Assembly: GCA_041623895.1 (NCBI GenBank)
Contig: JBFJVZ010000027.1
Span: 1 to 31,770 of the forward strand
DNA length: 31,770 nucleotides
Reading direction: 5' to 3'
Source: JBFJVZ01 sp041623895
GTDB taxonomy: Bacteria > Planctomycetota > Planctomycetia > Pirellulales > Pirellulaceae
The notes below the pieces were generated by a model that did no database searches, was not told the origin of the DNA, and saw only the letters and a program-made list of their open reading frames with translations. A program made the position numbers and the translations under genes. Shown here piece by piece: positions 15,835 to 24,414 of this stretch (positions are counted from its first letter, which is position 1; every line of letters starts with the position of its first letter).

Positions 15835-17448
15835 ATGACATCCCCTCTTCGCTCGCTGGCCATTATCGGGATGGCACTGCTAAGTCTCGTTCCCTCGGTA
15901 GCTGCAGCGCAAGAGCCGGGAGCCACCGACTATGTTCCGGATTGGTCGATCGCCGTGATGCGCTCACAACCGGCCAGCATGCTGCGTACCCCGGGCATGG
16001 AATACTTTCCGATCGAAATCGCACAAGCTTGGAGCAAAGAGAACTTTGGCGTTGACCCGTTAAACATCCAGGAAATCAAGCTGGTCGTCGGCATGCCGAT
16101 GCCCGGTACAGCACCGCCCGTTGGTTTGCTGATTCGATTGAATCAAGATTTCGACCCCGCCAAAATCAACCCCGATTTGTTGGGCGAAGACGGCCCGAAA
16201 AAAGTCGCCGATAAAGATGTTTATGTTCTCGGACCTGAGAACACGCATTTGCACGCGGTCGACGCTCGAACCGTGATCATTTCGTCACCGCAATCGTTTG
16301 AATCGATGGTGAATGCCAGGCAAGGGCGTGGTTTGCTGGCAGACTTGATGTTACAGCATCCGCTGGGCGAGAAAGACAGTCAATGGATTGTCGCCATCGA
16401 ACCAATCAGGCCGATGCTGGTTGCCCAAGTCGAACAGTTCGCAGCCGAGTTGCCCGAAGAACTGCAGGAACTGACCAGCGTACCTCAGCTGGTGGATGCA
16501 ATCGTTTACGAAAACGCCAACGATGGAAAAACAACCTCGATGGCATTGCAATTGGTTTGCGATGATGCTGCCGCTGCCACCGAGTTGTCGGCAATTGTCG
16601 AGCGTGCGATCCAATTCGGCCGTGTGATGCTGATTCAGCAAATCACAGAAAACATCGAAGGCGAGGGCCGCATGCCGGAGGCTCAGCGCGCCTATTTGAC
16701 CCGCTTGGTGAACCATTTCGCCGGGCTGATTCAACCGGAACAGGACAATAATCGTCTCGTGCTGGATGCCGACGTCCCCATCAACATGGCGCAAACAGGA
16801 ATCTTGGTCGCGTTGTTGCTGCCCGCAGTGCAAGCCGCTCGCGAAGCGGCCCGCCGGACGACCGCCGCCAACAATCTGAAACAGATTGGGCTGGCGATGC
16901 ACAATTATCACGCGACCTACAGGAAATTTCCGCCCACAGCGATCAGCGATGACGACGGCAATCGTCTGCTCAGTTGGCGAGTGGCAATTCTGCCGTTCAT
17001 CGAACAGCAGGCGCTCTATGAACAGTTCCATCTGGACGAACCATGGGACAGCGAGCACAACATCAAGCTTGTCGAGCAGATGCCCGCAGTTTTCGCCGAC
17101 CCCAGTTTACCGCTGCCCCAGGGGATGACGGTATTTCAGGCCTGCGCTGGCAAGGGACAGGCGCTCGAGCTTGACCGGGACAACCGCATACGTGACATCA
17201 GCGATGGGACTGCCAACACGATCATGGTTGTCGAGGCCAACGGGACGGAAGCCGTTGAATGGACGAAGCCGGCCGACGTCGACATCGATTTGGAACAGCC
17301 GATCGAGCAAATGGGGCACATTCACCCGGGCGGTTTTCACGTCCTGTTCGCTGACGGTTCGATCAGGTTCATCAGTCACAGCATCGATCTGGATATGTTC
17401 CGGGCCTTGTTGACGCGAGACGGCGGAGAAGTCGTGGGCAGATTCTGA
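15835..17448 (+). CDS. Secreted protein with C-terminal DUF1559 (pseudopilin-like) domain
   Basis: A Sec signal peptide (MTSPLRSLAIIGMALLSLVP, then SVAAAQ) starts the 537-aa product. About 290 residues follow that I cannot assign. Then GILVALLLPAVQAAREAARR (about 322-341), with NNLKQIGLAMHNYH after it, is the sequence that in ordinary DUF1559 proteins sits directly after the type IV prepilin cleavage site. The rest follows the DUF1559 pattern (FPPTAISDDDG, LLSWRVAILPFIEQ, DGTANTIMVVEA) and ends with HPGGFHVLFADGS, the H-x9-DG signature near residue 497. The pilin-like helix is therefore internal. The role is probably in the cell envelope. I chose ATG 15835 because the signal peptide and AAAGG fit; an upstream in-frame ATG (15751) gives an implausible leader. 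Confidence 0.88.
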   Translation: MTSPLRSLAIIGMALLSLVPSVAAAQEPGATDYVPDWSIAVMRSQPASMLRTPGMEYFPIEIAQAWSKENFGVDPLNIQEIKLVVGMPMPGTAPPVGLLIRLNQDFDPAKINPDLLGEDGPKKVADKDVYVLGPENTHLHAVDARTVIISSPQSFESMVNARQGRGLLADLMLQHPLGEKDSQWIVAIEPIRPMLVAQVEQFAAELPEELQELTSVPQLVDAIVYENANDGKTTSMALQLVCDDAAAATELSAIVERAIQFGRVMLIQQITENIEGEGRMPEAQRAYLTRLVNHFAGLIQPEQDNNRLVLDADVPINMAQTGILVALLLPAVQAAREAARRTTAANNLKQIGLAMHNYHATYRKFPPTAISDDDGNRLLSWRVAILPFIEQQALYEQFHLDEPWDSEHNIKLVEQMPAVFADPSLPLPQGMTVFQACAGKGQALELDRDNRIRDISDGTANTIMVVEANGTEAVEWTKPADVDIDLEQPIEQMGHIHPGGFHVLFADGSIRFISHSIDLDMFRALLTRDGGEVVGRF

Positions 17449-17498
17449 TTCTCGTTCCCATCGCAGCACGCTCGCCGGTGATTGATGGCTGCCGGCGG

Positions 17499-19535
17499 TC
17501 AGGAAGCGGCTTGAACGACGGCGTCAGCGGTGATCCCGAAGTGCGCGTAGACTTTGTCGTAAGGTCCACTGGCGCCGTAGCCGCACATGCCGACGAACTT
17601 GCCTTGCGGGCCGAGCCAGCGATCCCAGCTCATACGAATCCCGGCTTCGACGGCGACGCGATTGGTCACCGAGGGCGGCAAGACCTGATTTCGATACGAA
17701 GCCTCTTGCCGCTCGAACAAGTCCATGCAGGGCATGCTCACGACGCGAACTTTCTTGCCATCAGCCGTCAGTTTTTCCGCGGCGGTCAGGCACAGATTCA
17801 ATTCGCTGCCACTGCCCATCAGAATCACATCGGGCGTGCCATCGCAGTCCGACAGAATGTAACCGCCTTTGCTGCACATATTGGCTGGAGCGTATGTTTC
17901 GCGACACAGCGTCGGCATGTTTTGCCGCGACAGGATGAGTGCGGACGGATGTCGATCCAGAGCCATCGCCGCACGGTAGCACTCGGCAACTTCGTTGGCA
18001 TCGCCGGGGCGGAACACGAACAGGCCGGGAATCGCTCGGCAGGCCGTTAAATGCTCTACCGGTTGGTGCGTCGGGCCATCTTCGCCGACTCCGATGGAAT
18101 CGTGAGTCAGGATGTAGAGCACCGGCCGATGCATGATGCTGGCCAGCCGCATTCCGCCGCGCATGTAATCGGTAAAGACAAAAAAGGTCGCCGCGTAAGA
18201 TCGCAGCCCGGTCAGCGACATGCCGCTGACGATACCCGCCATGGCGTGCTCGCGAATTCCGAAATGCAAGTTCCGCCCGCCGAACTTGCCGGGCAAGAAG
18301 TCAGCTGCGCCGTCAAGATTCGATTTATTGCTGGGCGCCAAGTCCGCCGAACCGCCGATCATGAAAGGAAGATTCTTGGCGATTGCGTTCAGGACTTTGC
18401 CACTGCTATTACGCGTCGCATCCCCTTTTTCGCTTGCCTCAAACACCGGGATGTCCTTGTCCCAGCCCTCCGGCAGTCGCCCGTCGAACATCGCTTGCAA
18501 CTGTGCCGCTTTTTCTGAATTGGCTGCTTGATAGTCACTCCATGTTTCTGCCCAAGCCGCGTAGGCATCGGCTCCGCGAGTGCCGACATTGCTGGCAAAG
18601 TGTTCGATCACACCATCGGGAATGTGAAATTTTTCCTGTTTTGGAAAACCGTAGTTCTCTTTCGCCAATTCGACTTCGTCCCAACCGAGTGGTGCGCCGT
18701 GCGCGCCGTGAGTGTTTTGTTTGTTAGGAGCTCCCCAGCCGATGATGCTGCGAACAATGATGATGGTTGGTTTGCCGTGGCAAGCATGGAAGGCTTCGAT
18801 TGCTTTGGCGAGTGCTGTCACATCGTTGGCATCCGCGACTTTCAGCACGTTCCAGCCCAAGCCGTCGAAGCGTTTGCCGACGTCCTCGCTGAAAGACAGC
18901 TCCGTGTCGCCCTCGATCGTGATGTGGTTGTCGTCGTAGATCCAGCACAGGTTATCCAGCCCCAAATGGCCCGCGACCGAGGCTGCTTCGCAGGCAACAC
19001 CTTCCATCAAGTCGCCGTCGCTGCACAACGTATAGACGTTGAAATCAAACAGCTTGTGATCGGCGGTGTTGTAGTTTTCAGCCAACCATTTCTGGCTCAT
19101 CGCCATACCGACGCTGTTGCTGCAACCGGCGCCCAATGGTCCGGTCGTGGTTTCGATACCGGCTGCTTCCCCGTATTCGGGGTGGCCGGCGCAGGGACTG
19201 CCGATTTGTCGAAAATTCTTGATGTCCTCCAGTCTGATCGCCAACTTATCCAGCACCTTTCCGGACTTATCGGTTGCTTTGACCTGCGCCAAGTGCAGCA
19301 CGCTGTACAACAGCATCGATGCGTGACCGCAAGAGAGCACGAACCGATCGCGATTGGGCCACAGGGGCTGGGCCGGATCGTAGTTCATGGTGCGGTTGTA
19401 AAGCTGATAAGCGATCGGAGCCAACGCCATCGGTGTGCCGGGGTGGCCGCTATTGGCGGTTTGAACCGCATCCATGCTGAGGGTGCGAATCGTATCGATG
19501 GCCAGGTTGTCAATGTTGGTCGATGCAACACTCAT
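17499..19535 (-). CDS. tkt: Transketolase
   Basis: The 678-aa enzyme transfers two-carbon ketol units between sugar phosphates in the pentose phosphate pathway, using thiamine diphosphate and Mg2+. Visible are the N-terminal AVQTANSGHPGTPMALAP, SDGDLMEGVACEAA with DDNHITIEG (ThDP/Mg2+ binding), GWGAPNKQNTHGAHGAPLG, and in the pyrimidine domain GIREHAMAGIVSGMSL and THDSIGVGEDGPTHQPVEHL. The length matches bacterial transketolases. I used ATG 19533-19535 (MSVAS); a GTG four codons upstream is possible. It lies 103 bases downstream of surE on the same strand and converges with the DUF1559 gene. Confidence 0.95.
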   Translation of the reverse strand: MSVASTNIDNLAIDTIRTLSMDAVQTANSGHPGTPMALAPIAYQLYNRTMNYDPAQPLWPNRDRFVLSCGHASMLLYSVLHLAQVKATDKSGKVLDKLAIRLEDIKNFRQIGSPCAGHPEYGEAAGIETTTGPLGAGCSNSVGMAMSQKWLAENYNTADHKLFDFNVYTLCSDGDLMEGVACEAASVAGHLGLDNLCWIYDDNHITIEGDTELSFSEDVGKRFDGLGWNVLKVADANDVTALAKAIEAFHACHGKPTIIIVRSIIGWGAPNKQNTHGAHGAPLGWDEVELAKENYGFPKQEKFHIPDGVIEHFASNVGTRGADAYAAWAETWSDYQAANSEKAAQLQAMFDGRLPEGWDKDIPVFEASEKGDATRNSSGKVLNAIAKNLPFMIGGSADLAPSNKSNLDGAADFLPGKFGGRNLHFGIREHAMAGIVSGMSLTGLRSYAATFFVFTDYMRGGMRLASIMHRPVLYILTHDSIGVGEDGPTHQPVEHLTACRAIPGLFVFRPGDANEVAECYRAAMALDRHPSALILSRQNMPTLCRETYAPANMCSKGGYILSDCDGTPDVILMGSGSELNLCLTAAEKLTADGKKVRVVSMPCMDLFERQEASYRNQVLPPSVTNRVAVEAGIRMSWDRWLGPQGKFVGMCGYGASGPYDKVYAHFGITADAVVQAAS

Positions 19536-19638
19536 CAGCGCGATCACTCGTAGAAAAGTAGAACAAATAGCGTCAAATCAGTGAGAAAAGCCTAATTGTT
19601 TGCCCTCCGTCCCGGAAGGGGCACGACCTGCCGCCTGG

Positions 19639-20400
19639 CTAAACTTTCAGATCCCAGCGGTCCATGCCTTCCAGCAATTCGTGGTCGGCCATATCGAATT
19701 TTAGCGGCGTTAACGTCACGTTTCCCTTTCTCAGTTCGGTGACATCGGCGGTTTCCGGCGGCGGCTGATCCGGTTCGCTCCACAGTGCCCAGTAGTAGTT
19801 TCGACCGCCGGGGTCTTCGCGTTTCTCGTAGGCATTGCCGTATTGGGCCAAGCCCATCGGCACGACTCGCAGTTGTTGTGGGGAAACGGTCGCCGCCGTC
19901 GGCACGTTTAGGTTGAAAAGTCTGCCGTGGGCCGCGGGTTGTCTCACCAAACCGCTGATCACATTGCGGGCGATCACGGCAGCCGACTGAAAATCGGCGT
20001 CCGGATCATACTCCAGCGAAACCGCCACGCTGGTGACTCCGAAGAAGGCACCCTCGATGGCGGCGGCCACCGTACCGCTGTAAAGCACATTGATGCCGGC
20101 GTTCAAGCCGTTGTTGATGCCGCTGACAACCAGGTCGACCGGCTGATCTTTGCACAGCTCAGCGATCGCCAATTTGACACAGTCGGCGGGCGATCCCTGG
20201 ACGGCCCAGGCCCAATGATGCCCGTCGCGATGAATCGACTTGCAGATCAGTGGCGTCAAATAGGTGATCGAGTGGCCGACGCCGCTTTGTTCCGTCTCCG
20301 GCGCGACCACGAAGACTTCGCCCAAGTGCCGCAGCTGGTGTTCCAGGGCGGCCAGTCCAGGGGCGAAGACGCCATCGTCGTTGGTCAACAAGATTCGCAT
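19639..20400 (-). CDS. surE: 5'/3'-nucleotidase SurE
   Basis: SurE is a metal-dependent phosphatase acting on nucleoside monophosphates and short polyphosphates, linked to stress survival. The N-terminal MRILLTNDDGVFAPG carries the two metal-binding aspartates (8-9). SGVGHSIT (about 39-46), GSPADCVKLA and VSGINNGLNAGINVLYSGTV (about 93-112) are the other family signatures. The 253-aa length is typical. It probably shares a transcript with the downstream transketolase gene and is divergent from guaA. Confidence 0.94.
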   Translation of the reverse strand: MRILLTNDDGVFAPGLAALEHQLRHLGEVFVVAPETEQSGVGHSITYLTPLICKSIHRDGHHWAWAVQGSPADCVKLAIAELCKDQPVDLVVSGINNGLNAGINVLYSGTVAAAIEGAFFGVTSVAVSLEYDPDADFQSAAVIARNVISGLVRQPAAHGRLFNLNVPTAATVSPQQLRVVPMGLAQYGNAYEKREDPGGRNYYWALWSEPDQPPPETADVTELRKGNVTLTPLKFDMADHELLEGMDRWDLKV

Positions 20401-20645
20401 ATTGGGTTTCGCTCACACGGTAGCAGTCACATTTGGTGTTCCGACGGCTTCGTAACACGTAAATACGCGAGTGTTCTTCATGGCTGCGGTACTGGGCGTC
20501 CGCCTGCTACCTTTTTTGGACCCGTTTTCGCGGCCCCTTGGGGATTGATGTTGCATTTTCTACACTTCGGGATTCGTTCCCGCGACACCCTTGCAGGGCG
20601 ATCCCGGCCCCGGGTGAGGTGGGATTGGTATGAAAGTTTAAGCAA

Positions 20646-22241
20646 ATGAGTGGATCTGACACCGCGATTGCCGCACAAGTGGACCCCCTGAGCGAATTGC
20701 TGACGGGCCAAAAGATCGTCGTTTTGGACTTTGGGTCCCAATACGCCCAACTAATCGCCCGCCGCGTACGCGATCAGCATGTGTACTGCCAGATTCTGAG
20801 ACACGATCTGGCCGCTGAAAGAATTGCCGAGCTGGCGCCAAAAGGAATCATTCTCTCCGGCGGTCCGTCCAGCGTGTATGAAGAAGGTGCGCCGCGATGT
20901 GATCCGAAGTTGTTTGAGCTGGGGATTCCCGTATTGGGGATTTGTTACGGCATGCAGTTGGCTTGTGAAGCCTTGGGCGGCAAAGTGGAGAATACGCCGA
21001 GCCGCGAATATGGACCAGCGCGATGCCAGGTCAGCAATCACGAAACCCTGTTTCAGGGACTGCCCGCTGAGATTGACGTGTGGATGAGCCATGGCGATCA
21101 GGTGTCATCGGTTTCGGATCAATTCGAACCGCTAGCGAAAACGGGCACCTGCCCCATCGCCGCACTTCGCCACCGTGAGTTGCCGGTTTTTGCTTTGCAA
21201 TTTCATCCCGAGGTGACGCACACTCCGCAAGGCGGGCAACTGCTGGAAAATTTTGTGATCCGAATTTGCGGTTGCCAGCCGACCTGGCAAATCGGCGACT
21301 TTGCTGACGCCGAGATCAAACGGATTCGCCGGCAAGTCGGCCAAGCGCGGGTGATTTGTGGACTTAGCGGCGGCGTCGATTCGTCTGTTGTTGCGGCGCT
21401 GCTGTACAAAGCGATCGGTAGTCAGCTGTCTTGCATCCTGATCGACAACGGCCTGTTGCGTAAGGACGAAGAAGCTGACGTGATCCGCGAATTCAGCGAT
21501 CACTTCAAAACCGACCTGCACGTCGTTGATGCCGAAGACCGTTTCTTGTCAACGCTGGAGGGGATCACTGAACCTCAAGAAAAGCGTCGGCGAATCGGAC
21601 ACGCATTTATCGAATGTTTCAAGCAGGAGGCCACCAAGATCAAGGATGCACATTTTCTGGCTCAGGGAACCTTGTATCCCGATGTGATCGAGAGCGGTGC
21701 CGATCCTGACGGACCTGCGGCAACGATCAAATTGCATCACAATGTGGGCGGACTGCCCGAAGAACTCGGATTCGAATTGATTGAACCGCTGCGAGATCTT
21801 TTCAAAGACGAAGTTCGCAAATTGGGCTTGGAACTGGGGCTTCCCGAGTCGATTGTTTGGCGGCATCCCTTTCCCGGTCCCGGACTGGCCGTGCGGTGTC
21901 TGGGCGACGTCACCAGCGAAAAGCTGGACATGCTGCGCGAAGCCGACTCGATCGTCGTCAGTGAAATCAAAGCCGCCGGATTGTATCGCCAAACCAGCCA
22001 AAGCTTTGCCGTATTGCTGCCCGTGCAAAGTGTGGGCGTGATGGGTGATGCACGTACCTACGACCGAGCGATTGCGATTCGCAGCGTTGATACCAACGAT
22101 TTTATGACTGCCGACTGGAGCCGGCTGCCATACGACCTGCTGGCACGTATCAGTTCCCGGATTATTAACGAAGTCAAAGGCGTTAACCGAGTCTGCTACG
22201 ACGTCAGCAGCAAACCACCGGCAACAATCGAGTGGGAGTAA
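20646..22241 (+). CDS. guaA: GMP synthase (glutamine-hydrolysing)
   Basis: GuaA converts XMP to GMP with ATP and glutamine. The N-terminal class I glutamine amidotransferase shows DFGSQYAQLIARRVR, the nucleophile Cys in GICYGMQL (about 101) and the His-Glu pair in FHPEVTHT (about 187-189). The ATP-pyrophosphatase domain shows GLSGGVDSSVVAALL (about 238-252). The C-terminal dimerisation domain shows RHPFPGPGLAVR and ends PPATIEWE, as usual. The length (531 aa) is standard, with about 20 extra N-terminal residues. There is no clear ribosome binding site before ATG 20646. I looked for a purine riboswitch upstream and saw none. Confidence 0.96.
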   Translation: MSGSDTAIAAQVDPLSELLTGQKIVVLDFGSQYAQLIARRVRDQHVYCQILRHDLAAERIAELAPKGIILSGGPSSVYEEGAPRCDPKLFELGIPVLGICYGMQLACEALGGKVENTPSREYGPARCQVSNHETLFQGLPAEIDVWMSHGDQVSSVSDQFEPLAKTGTCPIAALRHRELPVFALQFHPEVTHTPQGGQLLENFVIRICGCQPTWQIGDFADAEIKRIRRQVGQARVICGLSGGVDSSVVAALLYKAIGSQLSCILIDNGLLRKDEEADVIREFSDHFKTDLHVVDAEDRFLSTLEGITEPQEKRRRIGHAFIECFKQEATKIKDAHFLAQGTLYPDVIESGADPDGPAATIKLHHNVGGLPEELGFELIEPLRDLFKDEVRKLGLELGLPESIVWRHPFPGPGLAVRCLGDVTSEKLDMLREADSIVVSEIKAAGLYRQTSQSFAVLLPVQSVGVMGDARTYDRAIAIRSVDTNDFMTADWSRLPYDLLARISSRIINEVKGVNRVCYDVSSKPPATIEWE

Positions 22242-22341
22242 CAGATCGTCGCCGCACTCTACCAGTTCGGCAGCAGCCAGGCAGCGAATCAGACGTACCG
22301 CAACGACCTTCAAAGTATTCGGAAAGTTTATCGATAACAAA

Positions 22342-24018
22342 ATGAATCGGCAATACATTTACCAGATCGAAGACCTGACCAAGAAACACGGACAACGCGT
22401 CGTGTTGAATAACATTTGGTTGGCTTTCTACCCCGGTGCCAAGATCGGCGTCTTGGGCCCCAACGGCGCAGGAAAATCGACGCTGCTACGGATCATGGCG
22501 GGCCAGGACACAGACTTCGACGGCACCGCGCGACTCAGCAAAGGTTTCTCTGTCGGCTATCTGGAACAAGAGCCACCGCTGGATCCGAGCAAGAACGTTT
22601 TCGAGAACGTGCAAGAGGCGGTCACCGAGCGACGTGCGATCCTGGATCGCTATAACGAAATCAGCATACAGTTGGGCGACGTCACCGACGACAAACAAAT
22701 GCAAAAGCTGTGCGACGAAATGGCCAAACTGCAAGACACCATCGACGCAGCCAACTTATGGGAATTGGACCGCGAAGTCGAAGTCGCGATGGCGGTCATG
22801 AACTTGCCGCCCGGTGATGCCGACGTCACCAAACTGTCCGGTGGCGAAAAACGCCGCGTCGCACTTTGCCAGTTGATGATTCGCCAACCCGATCTGTTGT
22901 TGCTGGACGAACCGACCAACCACCTGGATGCAGAATCGGTCTCGTGGCTGGAACAACATTTGGCGCGGTATCCGGGAACCGTCGTCGCGGTAACGCACGA
23001 TCGATATTTCCTGGACAACGTGGCGCAGTGGATTTTGGAGATCGATCGCGGCGAAGGCATTCCCTTCGAGGGCAATTACACCGCCTGGCTGGAAGCGCGG
23101 CAGAAACGAATGCAGATCGAGCAGCGGCAGCAAAAAGCGCGGGAGCGAACGCTGGCCCGCGAGCTGGAATGGATACGCATGAGCCCCAAGGCGCGGCAAG
23201 CGAAAAGCAAAGCCCGCATCAAATCCTACGAAGACCTGGCCTCGCAAACTTTCGAAGACCGGCCGGACGAATTGGAGATCCAGATTCCCACCGGGCGACA
23301 TCTGGGCGAATTGGTGATCGAAGCCAAGAACTTGAAGAAGGCGTACGGGGACAAAGTCTTGATGGAAGACCTTTCCTTCCGCTTGCCCGCCGGTGGGATC
23401 GTCGGCATCATCGGCCCCAATGGCGCCGGCAAAACGACTCTGTTCCGCATGCTAACCGGGCAGGAACAACCGGACGGCGGCACGATTCGTGTCGGCGACA
23501 CGGTCGACATGGGATACGTCGATCAAAGCCGTGATTCGCTGCAAGCCGATCATACGGTGTTTCAAGAAATCAGCGGTGGTCACGACACGATCGTGATGGG
23601 CGGGCGAAACATTAACGCCAGAGCTTATGTCGCGAGATTCAATTTCAAGGGCTCCGATCAAGAAAAGAAAGTTGGCAATCTGTCGGGTGGTGAACGCAAT
23701 CGCGTGCACCTGGCAAAACTGCTCCGGCAAGGTTGCAACGTGCTGCTGCTGGACGAACCAACCAATGACTTGGACGTCGACACACTTCGAGCGCTGGAGG
23801 AAGCGATCGCGAACTTTGCCGGTTGTGTTGTCGTCACCAGTCACGACCGCTGGTTCTTGGATCGCCTGGCAACACATATTTTGGCCTTCGAGGACGACAG
23901 CCAAGTCTATTGGTGCGAAGGCAATTTTGAGTCCTATGATCGCAACTATCGCGAGCGGATGGGCGGCGACCCGGACGAAATCAAACGCGCAAGATACAAA
24001 AGCATCCATGCCGGATAG
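22342..24018 (+). CDS. ettA: Energy-dependent translational throttle protein EttA (ABC-F)
   Basis: EttA is a soluble twin-ATPase ABC-F protein that binds the ribosomal E site and gates the first elongation step according to the ATP/ADP state. Both nucleotide-binding domains are complete: Walker A GPNGAGKST (about 39-47) and GPNGAGKTT (about 358-366), signatures LSGGEKRRVALC and LSGGERNRVHLA, Walker B LLLLDEPTNHLD and VLLLDEPTNDLD. Between them lies the charged P-site tRNA-interaction linker (EARQKRMQIEQRQQKARERT). The 558-aa length matches E. coli EttA, and the YIYQIEDLTKKHG start fits well. It follows guaA after 100 bases. Among ABC-F types, length and linker favour EttA over Uup or YheS. 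Confidence 0.94.
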   Translation: MNRQYIYQIEDLTKKHGQRVVLNNIWLAFYPGAKIGVLGPNGAGKSTLLRIMAGQDTDFDGTARLSKGFSVGYLEQEPPLDPSKNVFENVQEAVTERRAILDRYNEISIQLGDVTDDKQMQKLCDEMAKLQDTIDAANLWELDREVEVAMAVMNLPPGDADVTKLSGGEKRRVALCQLMIRQPDLLLLDEPTNHLDAESVSWLEQHLARYPGTVVAVTHDRYFLDNVAQWILEIDRGEGIPFEGNYTAWLEARQKRMQIEQRQQKARERTLARELEWIRMSPKARQAKSKARIKSYEDLASQTFEDRPDELEIQIPTGRHLGELVIEAKNLKKAYGDKVLMEDLSFRLPAGGIVGIIGPNGAGKTTLFRMLTGQEQPDGGTIRVGDTVDMGYVDQSRDSLQADHTVFQEISGGHDTIVMGGRNINARAYVARFNFKGSDQEKKVGNLSGGERNRVHLAKLLRQGCNVLLLDEPTNDLDVDTLRALEEAIANFAGCVVVTSHDRWFLDRLATHILAFEDDSQVYWCEGNFESYDRNYRERMGGDPDEIKRARYKSIHAG

Positions 24019-24094
24019 GCCATCCTGTTTCCTATTCAGCAACGCTACCAGCTAAGAAAGCAAACGTAACTATTCCAACAGCAAGGAGATGACC

Positions 24095-24367
24095 ATGACA
24101 ATCTTACGAGTGGGAACCAACGAGAAGTACGCCGCCGGGTGGGCGTCGGCGTTCGGTGGCGGCAAAAAGAAGAAGGCTGCCAAGCAGAGTGCCAAAAAGA
24201 AATCCGCTGCCGCCAAGGCGACCAAGAAAAAGAAGACCAAGGTAAAAACAGCCAGCAAAGCAGCGAAAAAGAAAACCGCCGCCAAGAAGAAGTCCGCCGC
24301 CAAGACAACGGCAAAAAAGAAAACGGCGAAAAAGAAGAAAATCGCCAAGAAGAAGAAGCGCAAGTAA
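24095..24367 (+). CDS. Histone-H1-like Lys/Ala-rich DNA-binding protein
   Basis: After a short ordinary N-terminus (MTILRVGTNEKYAAGWASAF) the 90-aa protein is almost entirely Lys, Ala, Ser and Thr in AAKKK-type repeats. This resembles the C-terminal tails of eukaryotic H1 and bacterial H1-like proteins such as chlamydial Hc1. Binding to DNA or RNA by charge is likely; chromosome compaction is inference. AAGGAG (24083-24088) is six bases before ATG 24095 and directly abuts ATG 24089, so the second ATG is preferred. It contains an in-frame A_AAA_AAG heptamer (24313-24319). The next gene's frame is open through its 3' half in the -1 frame. Confidence 0.85.
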   Translation: MTILRVGTNEKYAAGWASAFGGGKKKKAAKQSAKKKSAAAKATKKKKTKVKTASKAAKKKTAAKKKSAAKTTAKKKTAKKKKIAKKKKRK

Positions 24368-24414
24368 CCAGCTTCACCCGCGGCTCGGCGGCACAACCCC
24401 CGGCAATTCTGCCC

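Noticed and set aside
16351..17058. 235-codon frame antisense to the DUF1559 gene
   Set aside because: It shadows a confident gene and has no ribosome binding site or known motif.
18528..19553. 341-codon open frame antisense to transketolase
   Set aside because: Transketolase is unmistakable on the other strand; the antisense product has no recognisable motif.
19595..19625. TGCCCTCCG / CGGAAGGGGCA imperfect inverted repeat between surE and transketolase
   Set aside because: The stem needs a two-base bulge and lacks a T run on the minus strand, so I do not call it a terminator.
20401..20645. Possible purine riboswitch upstream of guaA
   Set aside because: No conserved purine-aptamer core or three-way junction is visible, and no terminator precedes the start.
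21549..22358. 269-codon frame antisense to guaA
   Set aside because: guaA is certain; the antisense frame is a composition effect.
24139..24414. N-terminal extension of the 1350-aa protein into the H1-like gene
   Set aside because: The sequence is a shifted reading of lysine codons (Glu/Arg/Gln runs). I kept the later ATG, while noting the frameshift possibility as a finding.
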